From Streptosporangiales bacterium (lineage in GTDB: Bacteria > Actinomycetota > Actinomycetes > Streptosporangiales > WHSR01), in contig WHSR01000036.1 of NCBI GenBank assembly GCA_009379995.1, positions 1-46,797 of the forward strand: 46,797 nt of DNA, given 5' to 3'. Shown here one piece after another: positions 6,156-14,385 of the stretch. A program made the translations under genes and the position numbers. The notes beneath the pieces were generated by a model. It did not search any database, was not told where the DNA came from, and was given only the letters and a program-made list of their open reading frames with translations. Every line of letters begins with the position of its first letter. Position 1 is the first letter of the stretch.

Positions 6156-8762
6156 CTATCCCGCACCGAAGCAGACGAAGCCGAGAACTCCGCTGGTGCG
6201 GGTCGCCTCGGCGAGCGCGCGGGCGGGGGAGAGGTCGGCGGCCAGGCGGTCGTGGAACGCCACCATCAGTTCCCGGGTCTCGTCGTCGTGCACCGGGGTG
6301 ACGCTGGCGACCAGGGTCTCGGTGCCGAGGGACAGGAAGGCGCTGGCCACTCCGGTGAGTTCGTCGCCCGGGCGGACGGCCGACAGGGCGGTGTCGCAGG
6401 CGGAGAGCACCAGCTGCCGGGGCGCGGACGCCAGCCTCTCCAGGTCGTACACCATGAACGGTCCGTCCGCGAGGTAGAGAAACGAGAACAGCGGGTTGTC
6501 GGTACGGAACCGGCCGTGCGCGGCGATGTGCGCGAGATCGGCGCCGTCGAGGGCGGTGCGTACGGCGTCCGCGCTCGCCTCCTCGCCGGTGAGGGCAACC
6601 GCGGGCTCGTACCGCGCGTGCAGGGCCGTCACCTCCGCGTCCGCGTGGTCGAGGCCCGGGCCGGCGATGAGCACGGCGCCGCCGTTTCGTCTCCTGCGTG
6701 TCGCCCCCGTCGCGTTGAGCCAGACCTGAGCCGACGGCGCGATGGTGACCGGCCGGTCCGCGATCGACGGCAATGCCGACCATGGCAGGGCGTGCAGCCG
6801 GCCGGTGGGAACGATGACGAGCTCGCGGTCGCCGACCGCACCTCGCAGTGGTCGCAGCACGTCGGCGTCCAGCTGGTCGGCCGCGTGTCGCAGGCCCTTC
6901 CGCGCGGCCTCGAGCGAGGCGGCGGTGCCGTGTCGGCGGGCGAGCCGGTGGAGGAAGAAGCGCATCGCCCCCATCGCCCGCAGCGCATCGTCGTACCCGC
7001 CCAGCGGCCACAGCCGGAACCGTCCCTCCACCGCGGTGACGGCGACCAGCGTCTCGTCGTAGCGGATCAGTTCGATGAGGGCCCGCTCGCCCAGGGCCTC
7101 GACCAGCTCCCGGACCGACAGCCGACTCGGCTGGTGGCGTGCGCCCCTGGTGTGTCGCGACCGTTGCCGGACCTCCCGTTCGAGGCGCACCTGTGTGGTA
7201 CGGAGGGCGCGGGTCTCGGCTCCCTCGGCGGCGGCTTTGGTCAGCTCGTCCACCACACCGCGCAGCTCGGCCAGGGTCTCGGCGAGCCACGGGTCGTGCG
7301 GTGGACGGGCGGGCGCGAGGCGGAGGGCGCCGGCGCGCCACCGCTCCGCCCAGGCCAGGACGGCGCGGGGACGCCGTGACTGGAAGGCGAGGTACAGGCC
7401 GAGGCTGGCGAGATCCTGTCCCCACTCGGCGGCGTGCACTCGCAGCTCGGTACAGCCCAGCGAGGCGGTGTGCTCCTCCACCACCCGTAGGCCCGCCACC
7501 AGCGCAGCTCTGGCGCCGCGCCGGTCGTGCTGTGCGAGCCGATGGAGCGCGGTCGCCTCCCATGCCGACGCCCGCAGTCCAACCGGTCCGCTGTTGCGCG
7601 CCGAGCCGGCCTCGGCGAGCTCCCGTTCGGCCACCGTGAGCCGGCCGAGCGCTACCGCCACCCGTCCGGCGACGATCCGGCTGTGCGCGGCGGGAACCGC
7701 CCAGCCTCGGCGGGCCAGCTCGCCGGCCACCCGCTGGGCGACGAGAAGCAACTGCTCCGAGCGTTCACCCGAGTCGGCGCGGGCCTGCACGGCGATGTAC
7801 TCGGCGAGCACCGCCCAGCCGACGCGCCCCTGCCGGGCGAAGTCGTCCCGGGCGGCTACGGCGGTTCGCGTCGCCGCCTCGGAGTCTTCGTCTTGCAGCT
7901 CCGCGCGGGCCAGCATGAGCCGGGCCTCGGCGAGGTCCGCGGCGAAGCCACCGGCCTTGAGCGACTCGATGGTGCTGGCGAGCACCGTCCGGGCCTCCCC
8001 GACGAGCCGGACGGTAAGTAGCGCTTCGGCACGGTCCAGCCGGATCGAGGCGACCCGGCCGCCGGTGGTGTCCAGGGCGTTCTCGACCTCGTCGAAGAGG
8101 GCCAGCGCGCGGGGAATGTCTCCGCGGCGCATGGCCGCGAAGGCGAGGTTCGCGCGCGCCAGCGTGGCCAGGTGGTTCAGTCCGGCCCGGCTCGCGACCT
8201 CCACGCAGCGGCGCAGCGTGGCCTCGGCGAGCCGCACCTCACCCCGATAGACCTGCAGGGTCCCGAGGTTGTTGAGGATGCCTGCCTCGAACCGGGGGTC
8301 CCTTTCCTGGCGGACCTGCCGCAGCGCTTCCCGGTACGACGCCAGCGCATCGTCGAGCCGCCCGGCCCGGCCGAGCACGAGGGCACGCTGGGCGAGGAGC
8401 CGTCCGGCGTCGGCGCCCCGAAGGACCGGCGCGGCGGCGTCCGCCTCGGCGAGCGCGGCGGCCAGGTCGCCGCGGTCCGCGAGGACGCCCACGAGGCTCA
8501 TCCGCGCCTCGCCCGCCCGGCGATCGAGTCCAGCCGCCTCCGCGCGCCGGATGGCCTTCCGCAAATACTGGTCGGCAGCGTCGGCGTCGCCGAGTTCTCG
8601 GTACGCGAGACCGAGCGCTCGGCTCGCGACGACGAGGGACTCCGGGGCGTCGGTCGCGGCCAGCACGGCCTCGGCCTCCGCCCGGGCTCGTTCCGGGTCG
8701 ACCGAAGCTAGGTTGACGGCGTGTTCGGCGGCAGCGAGCTGACCAGAAAGATCCTCTCCCAC
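6156..8762 (-). CDS. TPR-CHAT protease (caspase-like effector)
   Basis: An 868-residue protein. Residues about 1-420 are tetratricopeptide-like helical repeats, for example LGLAYRELGDADAADQYLRKA and ILNNLGTLQVYRGEVRLAEA. A helical linker follows, then a C-terminal CHAT domain from roughly residue 540. The caspase-type dyad is intact: His749 in AHIAAHGRF and Cys789 in LVLSACDTA, with the downstream GDELTGVASAFLSLGTETLVAS segment typical of CHAT. CHAT domains are cysteine peptidases of the caspase-separase clan. With TPR sensors they often serve as self-destruct or signalling proteases. It is the last gene of an S8-sigma-unknown-CHAT unit, starting with GTG seven bases after its neighbour. No signal peptide. 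The target is unknown. Confidence 0.9.
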   Translation of the reverse strand: MGEDLSGQLAAAEHAVNLASVDPERARAEAEAVLAATDAPESLVVASRALGLAYRELGDADAADQYLRKAIRRAEAAGLDRRAGEARMSLVGVLADRGDLAAALAEADAAAPVLRGADAGRLLAQRALVLGRAGRLDDALASYREALRQVRQERDPRFEAGILNNLGTLQVYRGEVRLAEATLRRCVEVASRAGLNHLATLARANLAFAAMRRGDIPRALALFDEVENALDTTGGRVASIRLDRAEALLTVRLVGEARTVLASTIESLKAGGFAADLAEARLMLARAELQDEDSEAATRTAVAARDDFARQGRVGWAVLAEYIAVQARADSGERSEQLLLVAQRVAGELARRGWAVPAAHSRIVAGRVAVALGRLTVAERELAEAGSARNSGPVGLRASAWEATALHRLAQHDRRGARAALVAGLRVVEEHTASLGCTELRVHAAEWGQDLASLGLYLAFQSRRPRAVLAWAERWRAGALRLAPARPPHDPWLAETLAELRGVVDELTKAAAEGAETRALRTTQVRLEREVRQRSRHTRGARHQPSRLSVRELVEALGERALIELIRYDETLVAVTAVEGRFRLWPLGGYDDALRAMGAMRFFLHRLARRHGTAASLEAARKGLRHAADQLDADVLRPLRGAVGDRELVIVPTGRLHALPWSALPSIADRPVTIAPSAQVWLNATGATRRRRNGGAVLIAGPGLDHADAEVTALHARYEPAVALTGEEASADAVRTALDGADLAHIAAHGRFRTDNPLFSFLYLADGPFMVYDLERLASAPRQLVLSACDTALSAVRPGDELTGVASAFLSLGTETLVASVTPVHDDETRELMVAFHDRLAADLSPARALAEATRTSGVLGFVCFGAG

Positions 8763-8769
8763 CGATGTC

Positions 8770-9231
8770 TCAGATGGTCACCCAGCTCGTCGCGACAGGT
8801 TTCGCCGTATCGGCAAGCCGGCAGACCAGGCTCACCGGACCTTGGGGTACCGCGTCGACGGTGAAGTGGCCCACCTCGTCCGCGATCCGGGTCAACGAGC
8901 CACCCGGCCACCGCACCTCGACCTCGGCCGGCTTCGGGGGAACCAGCTGTCCGACGAGTCGCCGGTCGGTACCCACCGAGTCGATCTCGACCTCGACGAG
9001 CAGTCCCTGTCCCTCGAACGTCAGCAGACGTGGCCCCGCCTGGCCCACCTGGCTACGGACGCCGGCCAAGGGCCTCTCGGCGGAATCGGCGACGAGCGCC
9101 GCCAGCTCGGCGTCGATGGTCCGCCAGGTGAAGCTGGCCTCCGCGGCGGCGACCACCTGAGCGGGCACCGGATCCATGGCCTCGAATAGGTCGCGCAGCT
9201 CGGCTAGCAGCGCGTCATCACTGTCAATCAT
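8770..9231 (-). CDS. Conserved hypothetical protein between sigma factor and CHAT genes
   Basis: A 153-residue soluble protein. The N-terminal third is helical: LLAELRDLFEAMDPVPAQVV and AAAEASFTWRTIDAELAALV. The rest is beta-rich and ends in a pattern like a small carboxypeptidase-regulatory or Ig-like sandwich (AEVEVRWPGG, HFTVDAVPQGPVSLVCR). The start resembles the N-terminal helices of proteins found next to ECF sigma factors, so a soluble anti-sigma or sigma-binding role is possible. There is no transmembrane helix and no zinc-binding HxxxCxxC motif. It sits 52 bp after the sigma gene and 7 bp before CHAT, so tight co-expression is likely. Function unknown. Confidence 0.7.
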   Translation of the reverse strand: MIDSDDALLAELRDLFEAMDPVPAQVVAAAEASFTWRTIDAELAALVADSAERPLAGVRSQVGQAGPRLLTFEGQGLLVEVEIDSVGTDRRLVGQLVPPKPAEVEVRWPGGSLTRIADEVGHFTVDAVPQGPVSLVCRLADTAKPVATSWVTI

Positions 9232-9283
9232 TGCTCCCGCTTCCCCCTCGTGCCCGTGCTTCGTGTGTCAGGTGCCGCGCCCG

Positions 9284-9862
9284 TTAGCTGCCGCCTCCTG
9301 GATGAGGCACTGCTCCTTGTGCAACGAGTATCCGCCGCAGATTTTCCAGGCACCGCGCTCTCGTCGGTCCGATGCTGCCGACCGGAATACCCAAGGCGTC
9401 GGATACCTCGGCGTAGCTCGGTGGCGGTGCACTGGCGAGAACGCGCAGCAGCCGGCGGCAGCGGTCGGAAAGCTCGGCGAGCCCCTTCATGAGCAGTTCC
9501 CGCCGCTCCGATTCCAGGAGACGTGCCTCCGGGCCCGGCTCCGGATTTCCGAACTCGACATCCTCCTGTGGTGAGTCTTCGAGCACCTCGCGCCCGGCCC
9601 GTCGCAGCACACGTGCACTCTCGTGTCGCGCGGTCGCGGCCAGCCAGCCACCGACCCGCTCGGGATCCCGGAGCCGGCCGAGATGCTCGACCAGGCGCAG
9701 CCAGGTGGTCTGGCTGACCTCGTCGGCATCGGTGTGGCTCAGGTTGTGGGATCGCGCCACTGACCAGACCAAGCCGGAGTATCGGCCGACGAGTTCCCGC
9801 CAGGCCCCCTGATCGCCATCGGCCGCCAACCCGACGAGCTCTGACACAGAGTGCTCGCCCAC
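9284..9862 (-). CDS. ECF-type RNA polymerase sigma factor
   Basis: A 192-residue sigma-70 family protein. Region 2 spans about residues 10-85, with AWRELVGRYSGLVWSVAR and the promoter-melting segment DADEVSQTTWLRLVEHLGRL. Region 4 is near residues 125-180, with the helix-turn-helix PPSYAEVSDALGIPVGSIGP. The last is the typical SVGSIGPTRARCLERLR variant of a large actinobacterial ECF group. The GTG start at 9862 follows AGGAGGG at good spacing. It lies between an S8 protease and the CHAT unit on the same strand, so its regulon probably includes them. No membrane anti-sigma factor is encoded nearby. Confidence 0.9.
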   Translation of the reverse strand: MGEHSVSELVGLAADGDQGAWRELVGRYSGLVWSVARSHNLSHTDADEVSQTTWLRLVEHLGRLRDPERVGGWLAATARHESARVLRRAGREVLEDSPQEDVEFGNPEPGPEARLLESERRELLMKGLAELSDRCRRLLRVLASAPPPSYAEVSDALGIPVGSIGPTRARCLENLRRILVAQGAVPHPGGGS

Positions 9863-9923
9863 GGTGCCCTCCTGCTTCCGTGGTCGTTGTGGAATATAGA
9901 GTGCGCACGGTTCCGCCCTGACC

Positions 9924-11126
9924 TTAGCGTCCCTGTCCGTTTGCGGATACGGCTACTCCGAGATCGGGCATGCTGCGCGCGAAGGCCGGATCGAGGATCT
10001 CGTCGGCCGCGGCGGCCGTGGGCATGTCCTCCTCGGCGGCGAGCCTGGCGATCGCGCCCGCCACCCGGGGCGCGGCGAACGAGGTCCCGCTCCAGGTGGC
10101 GTACCCGACGAAGAGGTCGGGGTCGACACCGTTGACCGGCGGCCTCGGCCCATCGAAGTGCACGAAGCTGCTCGTCACCCGTTCGCCGACGGCGCAGGCG
10201 TCGATCCACCACCCGTAGTTGCTGAACCACGCGCGGCCGCGTCCTCGGTGGTCGAGGGCGGCAACGGCCGTCACCGACTTCAGCGCGGCCGGCCAGAAGG
10301 GCCGGTCGCTGGCGTTGTTGCCCGCGCAGCCGACCACCACGGTACGGCGACCGAATCTGGCCAGCGCCTGCGCGATCACCGGGGAGGGCCGGTCGTCGAA
10401 GCTGTAGCAGCCGAGCGAGAGGTTGATGACGTCGACGTGCTGCCCGGTACGCACCGACCAGTCGTGCAGGTCGTTCAGGGCCCGCACCAGATCGAGCTCG
10501 TCACAGACGCCGTCGCTGGACAGCACCCGGTAGACCCGGAACCGCACCGACGGCGCCTCCTGGAGCAGCACCCCGGCGACGAAGGTGCCGTGGCCGGCCT
10601 GGGCATCGAGCTCGTAGTCGAGGTCGGCATCGAGCACCTCGGCGACGTCGTCTCGCTGCTCTTGGAACCACTCGGTGTCCTCGTACCACGGATGCGGCGA
10701 CAGCCCTGTGTCCAGCAGCGCCACGGTCACGTCCCGTTTTGCCGGCACCGGGTCCGGCGCCGGCGGCGGGTCGGCCGGTCGCGGAACGTCGGCGGGGCCG
10801 CCCCACCACAACGGCTCTCCGTGCAGGATGTGGTTCGGTGAGACGGCGAGCCGCCGATGCCGCCGGTGGACGCTCAGGTCGGCAACGAGCTCACACACGT
10901 CGACCTTGGCCTTGGGCCGCAGGCGGAACTTGGCGACGCCCGGGCCGTCCTCCCGATCGGCGACCCACATGCGCAGGAGGTCATCGAGGACGGGCACGTC
11001 CTGCGCCGCGACGAGGATCTCGTCACGGCGTACGACCGTCTGATGCGCGGGCCCGGGTTCGACGATCACAGCGTCCGGGTGACGCTGGACAAGCCGTTCC
11101 AGCCGAGCGGCGCTGTCGAATCGCAT
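9924..11126 (-). CDS. Cytoplasmic subtilisin-like S8 serine protease
   Basis: A 400-residue protein with a complete S8 triad: Asp139 (VALLDTGLS), His179 (GHGTFVAGVLL) and Ser349 (SGTSFAAPRVAGA). The oxyanion Asn is at 270 (GCAGNNAS). About 130 N-terminal residues precede the catalytic domain. They have no signal peptide or hydrophobic segment, so the enzyme is predicted to act inside the cell. The N-terminal part (RRDEILVAAQDVPVLDDLL) may be an inhibitory or sensory domain. The ATG at 11126 has an AGGA motif upstream. It is the first gene of the sigma/CHAT unit, 61 bp before the sigma factor. A protease cascade or zymogen activation of CHAT is possible but unproven. Confidence 0.9.
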   Translation of the reverse strand: MRFDSAARLERLVQRHPDAVIVEPGPAHQTVVRRDEILVAAQDVPVLDDLLRMWVADREDGPGVAKFRLRPKAKVDVCELVADLSVHRRHRRLAVSPNHILHGEPLWWGGPADVPRPADPPPAPDPVPAKRDVTVALLDTGLSPHPWYEDTEWFQEQRDDVAEVLDADLDYELDAQAGHGTFVAGVLLQEAPSVRFRVYRVLSSDGVCDELDLVRALNDLHDWSVRTGQHVDVINLSLGCYSFDDRPSPVIAQALARFGRRTVVVGCAGNNASDRPFWPAALKSVTAVAALDHRGRGRAWFSNYGWWIDACAVGERVTSSFVHFDGPRPPVNGVDPDLFVGYATWSGTSFAAPRVAGAIARLAAEEDMPTAAAADEILDPAFARSMPDLGVAVSANGQGR

Positions 11127-11514
11127 CCCGGTTCCTACCTTGATGTGTCGGCACTAGGAAGTCTCGCCCCGAGTGTGCCCAATATGACATGGATCGGAAA
11201 GATATGGGTCTCGCCTGGGAACTGTGGGGACCGTTGTGCGCCGGAACACACCTGTGGTCTATGAGGGCTGTGCCGCCCCCCGCGGCGGCACAGCTCCTCA
11301 ACCCCCACTACCCCCGCAGCGACGGTCACGCTCGCCACGCACCGACCGGTGCGTCCCCCGAGGGCAGCCCCTCCGCAGCGCTCGGTCCGTCGCCTCACAC
11401 CACTCATGAGTGCTTTGCTTGCCGTGCTGATACATCTGAGACGAAAGTGGGGCCGATCATCACGACGACCCATCGCGACAACTCGTCACGAGGATGCGGA
11501 AGGAGGCCGCGAAG
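11127..11514. other. Intergenic region between S8 protease and enoyl-CoA hydratase genes
   Basis: This 388-bp divergent gap has no convincing coding sequence. It should hold the promoters of the protease/CHAT unit (leftwards) and the hydratase (rightwards). I see AT-richer stretches around 11180-11215 and 11420-11435. A strong hairpin is listed separately. No ECF promoter pair could be assigned with confidence. Confidence 0.5.
11267..11294. repeat. 11-bp perfect inverted repeat (hairpin) in intergenic region
   Basis: GCTGTGCCGCC at 11267-11277 and GGCGGCACAGC at 11284-11294 pair perfectly around a 6-base loop. No T-run follows on either strand, so it is either a weak terminator of the mycobacterial type or a protein-binding site in the divergent promoter region. 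Confidence 0.6.
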
Positions 11515-12342
11515 ATGAGCCCGTTTCGGGCCTCTGCTGGCTTCACCGAGGACTGGCAACACTTCCGATTCGCGGTCGACGGGGGAGTGGCCACGATCAC
11601 GCTGGACCGACCGGATCGGCTCAACGCGCTCACCTTCTCCGTCTACGCCGATCTGCGGGACGTTCTACGGGAGTTGCCGCACCGGGACGACGTACGCGTC
11701 GTCGTGCTGACCGGCGAGGGACGCGGATTCTGTTCCGGCGGCGACGTACAGGCCATCATCGGCGAGCTGGTGACGGCCGACCCCAAGAGGCTGCTGGAGT
11801 TCACCCGGATGACCGGCGGCGTGGTGCAGGCGATGCGGGAGTGCCCGCTGCCGATCATCGCCGCCGTGAACGGCACGGCCGCAGGAGCCGGCGCGGTCAT
11901 CGCGTCGGCCGCCGACTTCCGGCTGGTCGCCCGCTCTGGCACGTTCGCGTTCCTGTTCACGAAGGTGGGCCTGTCCGGGGGAGACATGGGTGCGGCGTAC
12001 CTGTTGCCCCGGATCGTCGGCCTGGGGCGAGCCACCGAGCTGCTCATGCTGGGCGAGTCGATCGGCGCCGAGGAGGCCGAGCGGATCGGGCTGGCCACCA
12101 GTGTCGTCGACGACGCCGAGCTCGCCGGGCGCGCCGGTGACCTCGCCCGCAGGCTGGCCGACGGTCCCACGATGGCGTACGCGAACACGAAGATGCTGCT
12201 CTCGCGCGAGCTGGACATGGACCTCGCCGGGGCCCTGGAGCTGGAGGCCATGACGCAGGCGCTGCTGATGAAGACCGCCGACCACGCCGAGTTCCACCGG
12301 GCCTTCACCTCTCGCCGGGAGCCACGATGGTCGGGCACGTGA
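11515..12342 (+). CDS. Enoyl-CoA hydratase/isomerase family protein
   Basis: A 275-residue crotonase-fold protein. The oxyanion-hole motif is seen in GRGFCSGGDVQAI and the second strand-helix in VNGTAAGAGAVIASAADFRL. Later FLFTKVGLSGGDMGAAYLLPRIVG carries a Gly-Asp in place of one catalytic Glu of classical hydratases, as in several isomerase or decarboxylase members. It acts on CoA thioesters in the cytoplasm; the exact reaction is not predictable. The ATG at 11515 has GGAGG eight bases upstream, better than the ATG at 11494. The 3' end overlaps the likely start of the RidA-like gene, so they probably form an operon. Confidence 0.88.
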   Translation: MSPFRASAGFTEDWQHFRFAVDGGVATITLDRPDRLNALTFSVYADLRDVLRELPHRDDVRVVVLTGEGRGFCSGGDVQAIIGELVTADPKRLLEFTRMTGGVVQAMRECPLPIIAAVNGTAAGAGAVIASAADFRLVARSGTFAFLFTKVGLSGGDMGAAYLLPRIVGLGRATELLMLGESIGAEEAERIGLATSVVDDAELAGRAGDLARRLADGPTMAYANTKMLLSRELDMDLAGALELEAMTQALLMKTADHAEFHRAFTSRREPRWSGT

Positions 12343-12757
12343 GCCGTCGGGCGCCGGTCCGCACCGCGTCGTCAACCCCGAGGACCTTGCGCCGCCGGTC
12401 GGCTTCGCGCACGCGGTGGTCGCCGCGCCGGGCCGGATTGTCTGTCTCGGCGGGCAGACCGGTTCCCTTCCGGACGGTTCGATCGCCGCCGCCACGCTGG
12501 CCGAGCAGTTCGACCGCGCCGCGGGCAACGTGGCGGCCGCGCTCGCCGCGGCGGGGGGACGTCCGGAGCATCTGGTCCAGCTCACCGTCTACACCACCGA
12601 CATGCGGGCCTACCGGGCGTCGCTGCGTGACCTCGGCCTGGCCTACCGGCGCCATCTCGGCCGGCACTATCCGGCCATGGCGCTGTTCGGGGTGAGCGAG
12701 CTGTTCGACCCGAAGGCGCTCGTGGAACTGGTAGGTGTGGCCGTCATCCCGGAGTGA
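12327..12757 (+). pseudogene. RidA/YjgF-like protein with apparent 5' frameshift
   Basis: From about 12365 to 12757 one frame encodes a RidA-family protein: HRVVNPEDLAPPVGFAHAVV, then APGRIVCLGGQTG, FDRAAGNVAAALAAAGG and LVQLTVYTTDMRAYR, ending VAVIPE. RidA proteins hydrolyse reactive enamines/imines in the cytoplasm. This frame has no usable start before GTG at 12416, which would drop the first strand. A well-placed ATG with GGGAG lies at 12327, overlapping the hydratase end, but in another frame. A one-base shift between 12327 and about 12370 would join them. Either the gene is damaged, the sequence has an indel, or a shortened 113-residue protein is made from 12416. Confidence 0.65.
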
Positions 12758-12818
12758 GCCTTGGCCGGGTATAACGTGACGCAGGACGACGCCGACTGGA
12801 TTGCGGGACTGAGCGGTC

Positions 12819-13601
12819 ATGCCTGTCATGGTCGGCACCTCAGGCTGGCAGTACTCCGCGTGGCGGGGGCTGCTCTATCCGCCCCGGGTGCCGCAGCGGC
12901 GATGGCTGGAGACCTATGCCGAGAGCTTCGCCACCGTCGAGCTGAACAACGCCTTCTACCGGCTGCCGTCGTACGACAACTTCGCCGCATGGCGTGACCG
13001 GACCCCGGAGGGGTTTGTCGTCGCGGTCAAGGCGAGCCGGTACCTCACCCACATCAAACGGTTGAACGATCCCGACGAGCCGGTGCAGAGGCTCATGGAC
13101 GCGGCGGTGGGTCTGGGTGAGCGGCTCGGCCCGGTGCTGTTGCAGCTCCCGCCCAACCTCACCGCCGCGCCGGAGCGGCTCGCCGCCTGCCTCGCCCGCT
13201 TTCCTCGAGGTACCCGCGTCGCCGTCGAGCCCCGGCACGCCTCGTGGTGGAACGACGAGGTGCGGCAGGTCTTGACCGAGCACCGGGCGGCCCTGTGTTG
13301 GGCGGACCGGCTGGGCCACGCGGAGACCCCGCTGTGGCGCACGGCCGACTGGGGATACCTGCGGCTGCACGAGGGAGCGGCACAGCCGTGGCCTCGATAT
13401 GAGCGGCAGACGTTGCGGTCATGGGTCGACCGGCTCGCCGACACCTGGCCCGCGGACGCCGACGTCTACGTGTACCTCAACAACGACCCGGGCGGGGCAG
13501 CGGTACGGGACGCCGCGCACTTCGCCGCCCTCGCGCACGGCCGGGACCTTGCGGTGACCCGCACACCAACGCCGGACGACCTCGAAGAGGCCACGGCGTA
13601 G
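12819..13601 (+). CDS. DUF72 family protein
   Basis: A 260-residue TIM-barrel-like protein. The N-terminal VMVGTSGWQYSAWRGLLYPP, then VELNNAFYRLPSYDNFAAWRD, FVVAVKASRYLTHIKRLND, LGPVLLQLPPNL, VAVEPRHASWWNDEV and the C-terminal VYVYLNNDPGGAAVRDA segment are all signatures of DUF72 (YecE-like). The family has conserved acidic and aromatic residues in a barrel and no established reaction. An alternative ATG at 12828 is possible. It is separated from the RidA-like gene by 61 bp on the same strand. A 27-bp inverted repeat lies downstream and may end its transcript. Confidence 0.9.
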   Translation: MPVMVGTSGWQYSAWRGLLYPPRVPQRRWLETYAESFATVELNNAFYRLPSYDNFAAWRDRTPEGFVVAVKASRYLTHIKRLNDPDEPVQRLMDAAVGLGERLGPVLLQLPPNLTAAPERLAACLARFPRGTRVAVEPRHASWWNDEVRQVLTEHRAALCWADRLGHAETPLWRTADWGYLRLHEGAAQPWPRYERQTLRSWVDRLADTWPADADVYVYLNNDPGGAAVRDAAHFAALAHGRDLAVTRTPTPDDLEEATA

Positions 13602-13626
13602 GGCGCTGGGACCCCGCCGAGATCCC

Positions 13627-13699
13627 CTCCCGCCGAGATCTATGTTGTGGGGGTCATTTTGTCCGGTTTGGCCCCCCACAACATAGATCTCGGCGGGAG
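13627..13699. repeat. 27-bp perfect inverted repeat with 19-base loop
   Basis: Bases 13627-13653 and 13673-13699 are perfect reverse complements, each containing CCGCCGAGATCTATGTTGTG or its complement. A third partial copy (CCGCCGAGATC) lies at 13614-13624. The long perfect stem, moderate GC core and intergenic place suggest a palindromic mobile or REP-like element, or a bidirectional terminator between DUF72 and DUF3145 genes. It has no coding potential. Confidence 0.8.
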
Positions 13700-13807
13700 A
13701 CTGGCTTCGCTGGGACGGATGAGGCAGAATGTGCCTCGGCACCGGAGTCCGCCGGGGCAAGACGAGGCCGTCGGGGAAGGCGCACCTCGTACGCTTCAGG
13801 AGGTCCG

Positions 13808-14299
13808 GTGTCGATGTGTGGCGTCCTGTACATTCATTCCGCGCCTGCTGCGCTCTGTCCGCATGTCGAGTGGGCGGTTGCGGGCATTGTCGGTAGGCGC
13901 GTCGATTTGTCGTGGGCGGCGCAGCCCGCCGCTCCCGGCATGCTGCGCGCCGAGACGTGCTGGCAGGGTCGCTCGGGAATTGCCGCTGCCATCGCGTCCG
14001 CGCTGCGGGGCTGGCAGCTCTTGCGGTTCGAGGTGACCGAGGAGCCCACCCCCGGCTGTGACGGGATCCGGTACAGCTACACGCCGTCGCTGGGCGTGTT
14101 CACCGCGAACGTCGGAGCCAACGGCGATCTTCTCGTACCGGAGAACCGGCTGCGCGCGGCCATGGCGGCCGCGGGCGAGGGGCGTACCACCCTAGAGCGT
14201 GAGCTCGACGGACTCCTCGGCCGTGCGTGGGACGACGAACTGGAGCCGTTCCGTCACGCCGGTGACGGCGCACCCATTCGCTGGCTGCACGCCGGGTGA
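13808..14299 (+). CDS. DUF3145 family protein
   Basis: A 163-residue protein matching the actinobacterial DUF3145 family. Recognisable parts are GVLYIHSAPAALCPHVEWAV near the start, AALRGWQLLRFEVTEEP-like text in the middle, YSYTPSLGVFTANVGANGD, and the end WDDELEPFRHAGDGAPIRWL. The family is conserved across actinobacteria and, to my knowledge, often lies close to the fatty-acid synthase genes, as it does here 2.3 kb from accD. Function unknown; cytoplasmic. AGGAGG at 13798-13803 precedes GTG by four bases and an in-frame ATG (13814) by ten, so either may be used. Confidence 0.9.
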   Translation: MSMCGVLYIHSAPAALCPHVEWAVAGIVGRRVDLSWAAQPAAPGMLRAETCWQGRSGIAAAIASALRGWQLLRFEVTEEPTPGCDGIRYSYTPSLGVFTANVGANGDLLVPENRLRAAMAAAGEGRTTLERELDGLLGRAWDDELEPFRHAGDGAPIRWLHAG

Positions 14300-14385
14300 G
14301 CGCGGACTCCAGCAGCGGATGCGGTTGGGTCCCACAGTGCCCAAAGGGTTGACCTCAATCGCGGTTCAGGTCTCAGGGTGGGTGG

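Noticed and set aside
6127..7563. Upstream extension of the DUF488 frame to 597 codons
   Set aside because: The added part is an Arg/Pro/Gly-rich shadow of the CHAT gene on the same strand; DUF488 homology begins only at 6126.
6156..11126. Gasdermin or type III-E CRISPR-like caspase system
   Set aside because: No gasdermin-like gene, Cas protein or repeat array lies near the CHAT gene; only the S8/sigma/unknown set is present.
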